Shown here in pieces: positions 16,986-23,734 of a DNA stretch of 50,379 nt (its first letter is position 1; every line of letters starts with the position of its first letter). The stretch is from assembly GCA_910589185.1 (NCBI GenBank), contig CAJUSU010000011.1, positions 1 to 50,379 of the forward strand, given 5' to 3'. The position numbers and the translations under genes are program-made. The DNA is from an uncultured Clostridia bacterium. GTDB taxonomy: Bacteria > Bacillota > Clostridia > TANB77 > CAG-508. The notes beneath the pieces are model-generated. The model had not been told where the DNA came from, made no database searches, and worked only from the letters and a program-made list of their open reading frames with translations.

Positions 16986-16998
16986 CCCTAATCAGACA

Positions 16999-17703
16999 TT
17001 AAATAGCTTCTTGGTTTTCAGCTACTTCTGTATTTTCTTCCCTATTTTCATTATTTTCTTGGTTTGCTACTTCTAAGCTTGATACAGATACTTCATAAGC
17101 TACCTTCTTTTCTACTGTACCATCTTCATATTTCTTTTCATATTCTCTTGATTGAACACGTCCGATGATTTTAACTTCTGTTCCAACTGGAATGTTTTCA
17201 CAGAATCTAGCATTTCTTCCCCATGCAATACATGGAATATAGTCAGATTTGTTATATGCTCTATTAACAGCTAGTAAGATATCTGAAATTTCTCTTCCAA
17301 ATGGAGTTTTACGGTAAATTGGTTTTTTACAAATATATCCGTCTAATGTTACTTCATTTGATACGATTTCATTACTAACTTCTACTTCCTCTTCTTGATT
17401 TTCTAAGAAATTAATGTCTTTTGCAAAAACAGTTAGAATTAATCTGTTCTTTTCTTGGTCATAACTATTATACGATCTAAATTGTCCATCAATTTCTAAC
17501 TTGCTTCCAATTACTAAATCCTTCATTGTTAACAATCTTTCAGAAATAGTCACTGGAATATTGTCTGCATTTCCACTTAAACGAGGTACGCTTAAATCAA
17601 AAATATAGAACTTTTCTCCATAAATTTCATGACTGAATCTTTTGTCACTTGTTACCTTTCCAACCAATACTAAATGGTTATTATCATCATAATTTGTATT
17701 CAA
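16999..17703 (-). CDS. Double OB-fold single-stranded DNA-binding protein
   Basis: A 234-residue SSB-like protein with two OB folds in tandem: residues about 8-100 (HLVLVGKVTSDKRFSHEIYG) and about 116-215 (VTLDGYICKKPIYRKTPFG; YIPCIAWGRNARFCENIPVG). The second half contains the GREISD/IPCIAWG block usual in SSB. Such double-OB proteins are common in Clostridia beside or instead of the ordinary SSB. The tail is acidic (ENTEVAENQEAI) but lacks the canonical DDDIPF tip. Likely a role in replication or repair; possibly an accessory SSB. Confidence 0.82.
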   Translation of the reverse strand: MNTNYDDNNHLVLVGKVTSDKRFSHEIYGEKFYIFDLSVPRLSGNADNIPVTISERLLTMKDLVIGSKLEIDGQFRSYNSYDQEKNRLILTVFAKDINFLENQEEEVEVSNEIVSNEVTLDGYICKKPIYRKTPFGREISDILLAVNRAYNKSDYIPCIAWGRNARFCENIPVGTEVKIIGRVQSREYEKKYEDGTVEKKVAYEVSVSSLEVANQENNENREENTEVAENQEAI

Positions 17704-17878
17704 TTTGTTTTCCTCCCTACCTTTGTTTCTTACTTAAGTCTATTCATAGTATATAAATTTTAGACTAACACCTAGTCACAATACCTATTATACTACACTT
17801 TTTTGGTTTTGTCTACATAAAATGTTAAATTTTTCTATTATTTTTCATTTTCCTATTTTTTACATTAAAAAATCAAAT

Positions 17879-18352
17879 TTAACTGGAGTATAGAAGCTGC
17901 AATCCAACTAATTCCATTCCTGCTACTCCTTGCATTTTATTAGTTACCTCTATCTCGATTTCTTGTGGCTCAATTTTTTTCTGTTTAATATTTTCAATAC
18001 CTCTTTGTAAACAAATCATCATTTTATTTTCATCTACGCTCGAAGCCGTAATAGTCGCTTTTTGATTATATCCATAAGTAATAATTTTTAAATCTAAGTC
18101 TTCTAAAAGTGGCAAATTTTCTTTTATATCACTATTAAATATAAAATAATCAGCTCCTTTTGCTAAAGTACGAACTAATTCTTGATTTTTACTTATCTTT
18201 TTTCCTAATAAAAATATATCAAATTTTACATTATGCATATTTAGAATTGTATTTTCTGTTAAAAAAAACACTTCCTCTAATTGCCTCTTTTTTAATTCTT
18301 CTTGTAAATATAATTTATTTTTTGGCTCTGTTAAGATACCAATTAAAGCCAT
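17879..18352 (-). CDS. Conserved hypothetical protein, possibly Mur-ligase-like
   Basis: A 157-residue cytoplasmic protein. The segment FIFNSDIKENLPLLEDLDLK followed by IITYGYNQKATITASS resembles the end of the Mur-ligase central domain, where a nucleotide-bound product is followed by TYG and an NADxxA-like strand, but no ATP P-loop or other ligase motif is present. It may be a stand-alone relic or binding domain. Separated from ssb by a 175-base AT-rich stretch with no recognised feature. Function not known. Confidence 0.6.
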   Translation of the reverse strand: MALIGILTEPKNKLYLQEELKKRQLEEVFFLTENTILNMHNVKFDIFLLGKKISKNQELVRTLAKGADYFIFNSDIKENLPLLEDLDLKIITYGYNQKATITASSVDENKMMICLQRGIENIKQKKIEPQEIEIEVTNKMQGVAGMELVGLQLLYSS

Positions 18353-18419
18353 AGTAATAAACTCCTTTTCATTCTAAGCTTAAGTATACCCAATGTTTTA
18401 GGAGCTATACAAAAAAATA

Positions 18420-18590
18420 CTATTTTGTTTGATTAATCGTTACATTATTTCCCTCTTGTAAATTGGTAGAAGTTTGCAGCACATCTTTTGGTGAGTTGGT
18501 AACTGCAAAAGCAATAACAAATAAAATAACTACTGTGCTAAGTGCTACTAAATAAGAATATATTTTTTGTTTATTAAATACGATAAACAT
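18420..18590 (-). CDS. Small single-pass membrane protein
   Basis: A 56-residue protein: a short basic N-terminus (MFIVFNKQKIYS), one membrane helix (residues 12-31), and a polar exported tail. The ATG at 18590 is chosen because AAGGAG lies 7 bases upstream; a longer frame begins at 18650 without a site. The start looks like the anchor of some spore-coat or cell-wall hydrolase proteins whose enzymatic part has been lost, but no family can be assigned. Confidence 0.6.
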   Translation of the reverse strand: MFIVFNKQKIYSYLVALSTVVILFVIAFAVTNSPKDVLQTSTNLQEGNNVTINQTK

Positions 18591-18648
18591 AATTTTCTCC
18601 TTCTTTTCTTTTTTATTAGAATATATGCATACTATAAACAACATATTC

Positions 18649-18755
18649 ACAAAATGTATTTTAACATTTTGAAGTGAAACAAGGTGTTTTCTGCATAGCA
18701 GAAAATAGCGGAGCGTCCGCAGGTGAACGTAAAAATTTTAAAATACATTTTGTAG
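18649..18755. repeat. Large structured palindromic element
   Basis: A 16-bp perfect outer inverted repeat (ACAAAATGTATTTTAA at about 18649-18664, its complement at about 18738-18753) encloses two hairpins: TTTTCTGC/GCAGAAAA around ATA, and GCGGA/TCCGC around GCG. The intervening DNA is much richer in G+C than its surroundings. It lies between divergent genes and could be a leader RNA for the 18816 gene or a small mobile palindrome. Confidence 0.5.
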
Positions 18756-18815
18756 CATTTTGTCGATTTATGCATACAATATATTAATAACAAAAAGAAA
18801 GGAAGGAAAATATTT

Positions 18816-19265
18816 ATGGATTACGAAAAATGCGTATGCCCTGTTATGAATGTTGATGGTATTTTAGCAACAGGAAAACAATTTGATTTAGACATTACTT
18901 TACCAGAAGATAACAGAACTGTTATTTATGGTGTTGTAAAGGATTGTTACCAAGACCCTGTAAAAGATGCTGTTGTAAAGCTAGTTGAGGTTGTTTGTGA
19001 ATGTGGCGAAGAAGAAAGACGTCCTGTTTCTCATACTTTTACTGATAAAAATGGCGAATTCGTTTTTGGACCTTTATGTGCTAACAGACTTTATGAAATT
19101 GAAATCTGGGTAGACCAAGTAAAACATTGTAAAGTATGTACTTGTGGTAAACATGAAGGAAAATGCTTAAAAGGCGTTGAACTAGAATGTCCTCCATGCA
19201 AAGAATGTTGTGAGAAACCTTGCGACAAACCTTGTCAAAAACCATGCGATAAACCTTGTAAATAG
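18816..19265 (+). CDS. CnaB/carboxypeptidase-regulatory-like protein with Cys-rich tail
   Basis: A 149-residue protein. Residues 30-105 form a transthyretin-like/CnaB beta-sandwich (YGVVKDCYQDPVKDAVVKLV; TFTDKNGEFVFGPL). The tail is Cys- and Lys-rich with a repeated KPC(D/Q)KPC pattern (residues 125-149). There are about 18 cysteines in total, many as CxC or CxxC pairs. No signal peptide is visible. Related clostridial proteins are associated with spore coat layers, where disulfide cross-links matter, but that assignment is inference. RBS AAGGAAGG and a terminator after the stop show an independent unit. Confidence 0.75.
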   Translation: MDYEKCVCPVMNVDGILATGKQFDLDITLPEDNRTVIYGVVKDCYQDPVKDAVVKLVEVVCECGEEERRPVSHTFTDKNGEFVFGPLCANRLYEIEIWVDQVKHCKVCTCGKHEGKCLKGVELECPPCKECCEKPCDKPCQKPCDKPCK

Positions 19266-19289
19266 ATTTATCTATCTTGATAAAACAAA

Positions 19290-19326
19290 AAAGAAATCAT
19301 AGTTTCATACTATGGTTTCTTTTTCT
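19290..19326 (+). terminator. Terminator of the Cys-rich gene
   Basis: AAGAAATCATAGT pairs with ACTATGGTTTCTT around a short loop and is followed by TTTTCT. It is 25 bases after the stop. Confidence 0.7.
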
Positions 19327-19338
19327 CTTATTAAAATT

Positions 19339-19479
19339 CTATAGTATTCCCATTCTTTTTGCAAATTGTTTTCCTTTTTTCATCATTCTTCTTTTGTTTT
19401 GGTCCATTGTTTCAGCATACATCATAGCAATTCCTGCAGTTACAATTCCACCAATTAGCATACCTTTCATAAATTTCAT
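19339..19479 (-). CDS. Small YtxH-like membrane protein
   Basis: A 46-residue protein, MKFMKGMLIGGIVTAGIAMM followed by a basic tail ending KKGKQFAKRMGIL. GGAGG lies 9 bases before the ATG at 19479. It has one membrane helix with a glycine zipper and a cytoplasmic basic tail, as in YtxH/DUF3918-type small proteins. It follows the TSUP permease by about 15 bases and may be in the same transcript. Function unknown. Confidence 0.65.
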   Translation of the reverse strand: MKFMKGMLIGGIVTAGIAMMYAETMDQNKRRMMKKGKQFAKRMGIL

Positions 19480-19494
19480 TTAGCTCTTCCTCCT

Positions 19495-19897
19495 TTATTT
19501 TATTTTGTTCTCCTTCTTAGTATGGCTATTTTTTTCTTTAATATACATTTTGTACCATGAAACTAGTTCATAACTTGCTATAACAAGTAAAAAAATTCCA
19601 AATAACTTTCTTAATATTTGTACATTAATATGGGTACTAATAATGCTACTTATCACTGATCCTACTATTCCTGCTAAAATGATAGGAAGTGCCAATTTCC
19701 ATTGTACATTTTTATTTTTTATGCCAATTGCAATGGCACCTACTGCTGTTGGTATAAAAAATACCAAATTAGTTGCTTGTGCAATATGTTGGTCTACCCC
19801 CATAAAAAGGGAAAGAAGAAGAATTAAAATCGTTCCTCCCCCCATTCCCATTCCGGCTTACTATTCCTGAAATCAGTCCTATTATTAACTCTATCAT
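19495..19897 (-). CDS. TSUP (TauE/SafE) permease, second half-size subunit, contains a CGG +1 shift
   Basis: A 133-residue protein with about four membrane segments if one +1 shift is allowed. From ATG 19897 the first 14 codons read MIELIIGLISGIVS, then CGG at 19853-19855. Skipping C gives GMGMGGGTILILLLS, the canonical glycine-rich start of a TauE/SafE helix. Without the shift the frame becomes unrelated (RNGNGGRN). The second half continues with IVGSVISSIIST. With its upstream neighbour it makes a complete exporter of sulfite or other small anions. Confidence 0.85.
19852..19855 (-). other. CGGA: +1 shift site in the TSUP gene
   Basis: In-frame CGG after AGC. Skipping the C (19855) gives GGA, glycine 15, and rejoins the open frame that begins MGMGGG. 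Confidence 0.85.
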
Positions 19898-19913
19898 AAA
19901 CTCTCTTACTTCC

Positions 19914-20261
19914 TTACCTTATCATCATATTCATTCCTGCATAAATGAGAAATATTGTGAAGGCAATTTTTAAATATTTTTCTGGTAAATGATTCAGAAG
20001 TTTCGCACCAATGATTCCGCCAATAATTCCGCCAACTGCACATCTTATACCAATATCCCATCTAATAAAATTACTTCTACCATAAAAAATTGCTGTAACA
20101 GCAACCATTGGCAATATGCAAAATAATGAAGTAGCTCTCGCCTTCTTTGCTTCTAACTTTAATGTATATAGTAAAGCTGGAACGATAATTAGCCCTCCAC
20201 CAGCAGTGAAGAGTCCACTAATCATTCCAGCTATTAGACCTACAAAAATTCTTTTCACCAT
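19914..20261 (-). CDS. TSUP (TauE/SafE) permease, first half-size subunit
   Basis: A 115-residue membrane protein with about four helices and the family motif GLFTAGGGLIIVPALLYTLK, followed by ARATSLFCILP and GGIIGGIIGAKLLN. Full TauE/SafE proteins (about 250 residues) contain two such halves; here each half is a separate gene, 16 bases apart, as in several Clostridia. The ATG at 20261 is preceded by AGAAGG. Probably a sulfite or organosulfur exporter; substrate unknown. Confidence 0.85.
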   Translation of the reverse strand: MVKRIFVGLIAGMISGLFTAGGGLIIVPALLYTLKLEAKKARATSLFCILPMVAVTAIFYGRSNFIRWDIGIRCAVGGIIGGIIGAKLLNHLPEKYLKIAFTIFLIYAGMNMMIR

Positions 20262-20322
20262 TTTTTTACCTTCTGAATTGAGTATAACCAACTTAGCTTG
20301 CTATTATTCACTTAATTGCTTG

Positions 20323-20557
20323 TTATTTGTTCTTTTCATCTCCGAGAAAGTAATTTCATTTGTCTTTCTGCTAATTCCGTTAAAATCATATCACATTTTA
20401 ACATCTCTGCAATAACCGACTTTCTTAGATCTTCTCTTTCTATGTTATCTGCCACATCTAAAAATTTTTGTAATTGTCTTAAGTACCCCTTATTTTTCTC
20501 TTTCCAGTCCCTATTGTTAGGTGTATTTTCTTTTGTAAAAAATGATTTCAAACTCAT
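20323..20557 (-). CDS. Small unknown cytoplasmic protein, possible CGG +1 shift at its end
   Basis: A 73-residue helical protein if read without a shift (ending KLLSRR then TGA), or 77 residues if the CGG at 20342-20344 shifts +1, giving KLLSGDEKNK and TAA. The start MSLKSFFTKENTPNNRDWKE and the helical KFLDVADNIEREDLRK stretch match no family I know. It is listed with the CGG genes because its only CGG is again in-frame. It lies upstream of the TSUP pair and divergent from the HTH gene. Confidence 0.6.
20341..20344 (-). other. CGGA: possible +1 shift site
   Basis: In-frame CGG after TCT, six bases before a TGA. A +1 shift extends the protein by four residues. There is no homology test for this one. 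Confidence 0.5.
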
Positions 20558-20721
20558 TTAGCACACCTCTTTTCATTTACTTTCAGATAACCTTTTATTA
20601 CTTTTACCGTCATGTTATTCTATTAATATGTCATTTTAATACATCTCGTGATAAAATACAAGCATATGACAAAATCCGACAAATTTTGTCACAATTATTT
20701 TACAATAGAAAGGTGAAGTTC

Positions 20722-20937
20722 ATGATCAAAATAAAATTATCTGATTTACTTGGCAAGAATAAAATGACTCAGAAGGCTTTAGCAGATATCACTCACATTC
20801 GTCCCGCAACCATCTCGAAAATGTATTATGAGGAAACGAAGAGAATCGATATTGACCAATTAAATCGTATTTGTCAAGCCTTTAACTGTGAAATTTCTGA
20901 GTTATTAGAGTACATACCAAAAGATAAAGCCGAATAA
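20722..20937 (+). CDS. YozG-like XRE regulator
   Basis: A 71-residue HTH_26-type protein (LSDLLGKNKMTQKALADITH, then IRPATISKMYYEETKRIDID). The ATG at 20722 is preceded by AAAGGTGAAG and the protein starts MIKIKLSDLLG, the standard start of this group; a longer frame to 20542 crosses the promoter region. Monomeric DNA-binding regulator of unknown target, with its own terminator. Confidence 0.85.
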   Translation: MIKIKLSDLLGKNKMTQKALADITHIRPATISKMYYEETKRIDIDQLNRICQAFNCEISELLEYIPKDKAE

Positions 20938-20981
20938 ATTTATTTTTCAAGATTAATTTATAGGTTAATAGTAATTATATC

Positions 20982-21012
20982 AAAAAACACTAGTAAATTA
21001 CTAGTGTTTTTT
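20982..21012. terminator. Bidirectional terminator
   Basis: A 15-bp perfect stem (AAAAAACACTAGTAA / TTACTAGTGTTTTTT) with a one-base centre, U-tailed on both strands. It lies between the convergent HTH gene and the cysteine desulfurase gene. Confidence 0.8.
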
Positions 21013-21078
21013 ACTATTTTTTTAAATTTTAAGAATTATTTTATTATACTATCGCAAATTAATTATATTTTAAGTACT

Positions 21079-22221
21079 TCAGTTATTCATAATTTTATTG
21101 ATAATCTCTTCTAAACTATTTACTAAATATTCGACATCTTCCTTCGAATTATCTTTTCCAAAAGTAACTCTTAATGTCCCCTCTGCCAATTCTGGAGTTA
21201 AACCTATTGCAGTTAACACATGGGATGGACTCGTCTGACCAGTACTACAAGCCGAACCTGCTGAAGCACAGATTCCTTTCTGATCTAACTCTAATAATAA
21301 TTCTTGTGCATTAACACCAGGAAAAGATAAATTTGCATTTCCAGGTAATCTATTCTGTTTATCTCCATTTAATTTCACATTTGGAATTCTTTTTTGCGTT
21401 TCAGAAATATAGTATTCTCTTAAATTCATTAGTTTTTTGTTATATTCCTCATAATTTTGATAGACTTCTTCTATTGCTTCCCCTAATCCTACAATTTCAG
21501 CTACATTCTCTGTGCCAGCTCTTTTGTCTCTTTCTTGATGTCCTCCATCTTGTATTTTTTCAAATTCTACTCCCTCTCTTACATATAAAGCTCCTATTCC
21601 TTTTGGTCCATAAAATTTATGAGCAGACATAGATAACATATCAATATTTAATTGATTTACATCAATTTTCACATTTCCCACAGCTTGCACACTATCTGTA
21701 TGAAATAAAATTCCCTTTTGTTTTGCAATATTTCCTATTATTTTAATCGGCTGTAGAGTTCCTATTTCATTGTTAGCAAACATAATTGAAATTAAAATCG
21801 TAGTTGGTTTAATGCTTTGCATTAATTGCTCAATATTTACAAACCCTCTTTCGTCTACATCTAAATAGGTGACTTCAAACCCTTGCCTTTCCAATGTTTT
21901 GCAACTATTCAAAACTGCTGGGTGCTCTATTTTACTGGTGATAATGTGTTTTCCTTTTTCCCTATGAGCATAAGCTACACCTTTAAGAGCTAAATTGTCA
22001 CTCTCACTACCACAAGAAGTAAAATAAATTTCATGTTGCTTTGCTCCAATTGCATTTGCTACTTTCTTTCTTGCCTCTTCTATTGCTTTTTTAGATTGTC
22101 TCCCAATTGTGTATAAAGAAGAAGCATTACCGTATTCATAAGTAAAATAGGGAATCATTGCTTTTAACACATTCTCACTAACAGGAGTGGTTGCAGCATG
22201 GTCAAAATATCTAACCTTCAT
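21079..22221 (-). CDS. Cysteine desulfurase (NifS/IscS family)
   Basis: A 380-residue PLP enzyme that takes sulfur from cysteine for Fe-S clusters, thiamine or tRNA thiolation. It has DHAATTPV at the start, the PLP-binding lysine in SAHKFYGPKG, and the persulfide-forming cysteine in SAGSACSTGQTSPSHVL. The long SACSTG loop is of the NifS/IscS class. It is monocistronic here, with no iscU or thiI next to it. In Clostridia such stand-alone copies often serve tRNA or NAD biosynthesis, so I give no gene symbol. Confidence 0.92.
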   Translation of the reverse strand: MKVRYFDHAATTPVSENVLKAMIPYFTYEYGNASSLYTIGRQSKKAIEEARKKVANAIGAKQHEIYFTSCGSESDNLALKGVAYAHREKGKHIITSKIEHPAVLNSCKTLERQGFEVTYLDVDERGFVNIEQLMQSIKPTTILISIMFANNEIGTLQPIKIIGNIAKQKGILFHTDSVQAVGNVKIDVNQLNIDMLSMSAHKFYGPKGIGALYVREGVEFEKIQDGGHQERDKRAGTENVAEIVGLGEAIEEVYQNYEEYNKKLMNLREYYISETQKRIPNVKLNGDKQNRLPGNANLSFPGVNAQELLLELDQKGICASAGSACSTGQTSPSHVLTAIGLTPELAEGTLRVTFGKDNSKEDVEYLVNSLEEIINKIMNN

Positions 22222-22296
22222 AATTTCTCATTTCCTTTTTCTTTTTTTCTTATATTATATGTATTTTTTAAAATTTTATTGATAAAAGAATCAAAA

Positions 22297-22333
22297 AAAT
22301 AAAGTGCATCTAGTTTTTAATTGCACTTTATTT
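22297..22333 (-). terminator. Terminator of the 22328 gene
   Basis: 12-bp stem (AAATAAAGTGCA / TGCACTTTATTT), overlapping the stop codon at 22328, followed on the minus strand by TTTTTTTGATTC. Confidence 0.75.
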
Positions 22334-22678
22334 TTCCTTATTAATATTTTCCTCACTCCATCTTGTAACACGAATATTTTTATATGCATCTAATACATCT
22401 GAATATTTACGATATTCTTCCTCCCACACAATAGAAGGTATTTTATCATAAGCATCAAAAACCTTTTCTGCTTCTGATAAAAAAATAATCTGCTCTTGTG
22501 GACTCATAATTCCACATCTCTTCGAAAATTTATATAATTTATCTAACATCTGATTTGCTTGAATAAATCCCCAAAAATCTTTGATTTTTATACCTGCCAT
22601 GCGAATTTGCATTACTGCCATAGCTACTAAAGCAAATATAACAAAGAGTAGAAGAAAAATAATAGTTACAAATTCCAT
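22328..22678 (-). CDS. Membrane-anchored protein of unknown function
   Basis: A 116-residue protein with an N-terminal membrane helix (residues 3-25) and a cytoplasmic helical domain (GFIQANQMLDKLYKFSKRCG; MSPQEQIIFLSEAEKVFDAY). No family is recognised. It lies upstream of the cysteine desulfurase gene, and divergent from the CDF transporter. A good ribosome binding site (AAGGAGC) supports expression. Confidence 0.6.
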   Translation of the reverse strand: MEFVTIIFLLLFVIFALVAMAVMQIRMAGIKIKDFWGFIQANQMLDKLYKFSKRCGIMSPQEQIIFLSEAEKVFDAYDKIPSIVWEEEYRKYSDVLDAYKNIRVTRWSEENINKEK

Positions 22679-22737
22679 TAGTTTGCTCCTTCGTATAAAC
22701 TACTTATAGTATATCACATATATTTTTCACATGCAAC

Positions 22738-22765
22738 TTGTAATTTCCAGTTCATATGGTATAAT
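22738..22765 (+). promoter_or_regulatory. Probable promoter of the CDF gene
   Basis: TTGTAA at 22738-22743 and TATAAT at 22760-22765 with a 16-base spacer, 54 bases upstream of the start codon. Confidence 0.5.
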
Positions 22766-22819
22766 GTTGTTTACTTTATGATATGATAGTACGAAAGATT
22801 ACTAATGGGAGGACTTATT

Positions 22820-23677
22820 ATGAATCGCTTTGAACAAACAAAAAGAGCTGGATTATTTGGTATTTTAGGAAATTTATTTTTATTAATCATAAAAGGGACG
22901 GTTGGATTTCTTTTTAAAAGCCAGTCAATGATTGCAGACGCAGCAAACAGTGCTGGTGATATTTTTGCTTCACTTATGACTTTTATTGGTAATAAAATCG
23001 CTAGTGAACCTCAAGATAAAAGCCATAACTTTGGTCATGGAAAAGCAGAATATATTTTCTCCATGTTTATTAGCATTTCTATGGTAGTTATCGCTTTCAA
23101 ATTACTTTATGACTCTATTTATACTTTAATTTATGGAAGTGAATTGATTTTTTCTTGGTTTTTAGTAATTGTTTGTATCATCACAATTCTAATAAAATTA
23201 GCTTTATTTTTATATACAAATCGTCTAGCAAAAAAATTCGAAAACATTTTGCTGGAAGCCAACCGAAATGACCACCGCAATGACTGTATTGTCACAACTT
23301 TTACTTTAATGTCTATTTTACTTACTCTTGTTGGTATTTACTGGTTTGATGGCGTTGTAGGAATTGGAATTTCTATCTGGATTTGCCTAACAGGAGCAAA
23401 AATATTTATGGAAAGCTATAATGTGTTAATGGATATTTCACTTGACGAAAAAACAAAAGAAATTATTATGGATTTAGCGCATAGCTATAAGGAAATTCAA
23501 AAAGTAGATGAAATTTCTTCTACCCCTGTAGGTCATCAATATGTTGTGGTATTAATCATTTATGTAGACGGAAATATGAGTACTTTCAAAAGCCACGAAT
23601 TGGCAGATCAATTAGAATTAAGTGTTTCTGGATTAGAAAAAATATATCGTGCCATTGTGCATGTAGAACCAATATAG
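22820..23677 (+). CDS. Cation diffusion facilitator family transporter
   Basis: A 285-residue CDF protein with six membrane helices and a cytoplasmic C-terminal domain. The metal site in helix 2 reads SQSMIADAANSAGDIFAS, next to DKSHNFGHGKAEYI, and the helix 5 partner is DGVVGIGISIWI. It exports Zn2+, Mn2+, Fe2+ or Cd2+ in exchange for protons. The DAxxSxxD pattern (Asn in place of His) leans toward Mn/Fe transporters. The ATG at 22820 is preceded by GGGAGG; the upstream in-frame ATG lacks a site. Monocistronic. Confidence 0.9.
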   Translation: MNRFEQTKRAGLFGILGNLFLLIIKGTVGFLFKSQSMIADAANSAGDIFASLMTFIGNKIASEPQDKSHNFGHGKAEYIFSMFISISMVVIAFKLLYDSIYTLIYGSELIFSWFLVIVCIITILIKLALFLYTNRLAKKFENILLEANRNDHRNDCIVTTFTLMSILLTLVGIYWFDGVVGIGISIWICLTGAKIFMESYNVLMDISLDEKTKEIIMDLAHSYKEIQKVDEISSTPVGHQYVVVLIIYVDGNMSTFKSHELADQLELSVSGLEKIYRAIVHVEPI

Positions 23678-23693
23678 TTTCATTTAACATCAT

Positions 23694-23734
23694 AAAAGAA
23701 TAATCTAGTAACAATGTTACTAGATTATTCTTTT
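23694..23734. terminator. Bidirectional terminator between CDF and clpC
   Basis: A 19-bp perfect stem (23694-23712 with 23716-23734) around a 3-base loop, U-tailed in both directions. It ends both convergent transcripts. Confidence 0.85.

Noticed and set aside
20716..20720. A longer HTH protein starting at 20542
   Set aside because: The upstream part overlaps the divergent gene's promoter region, has no family match and lacks a ribosome binding site; ATG 20722 has one.
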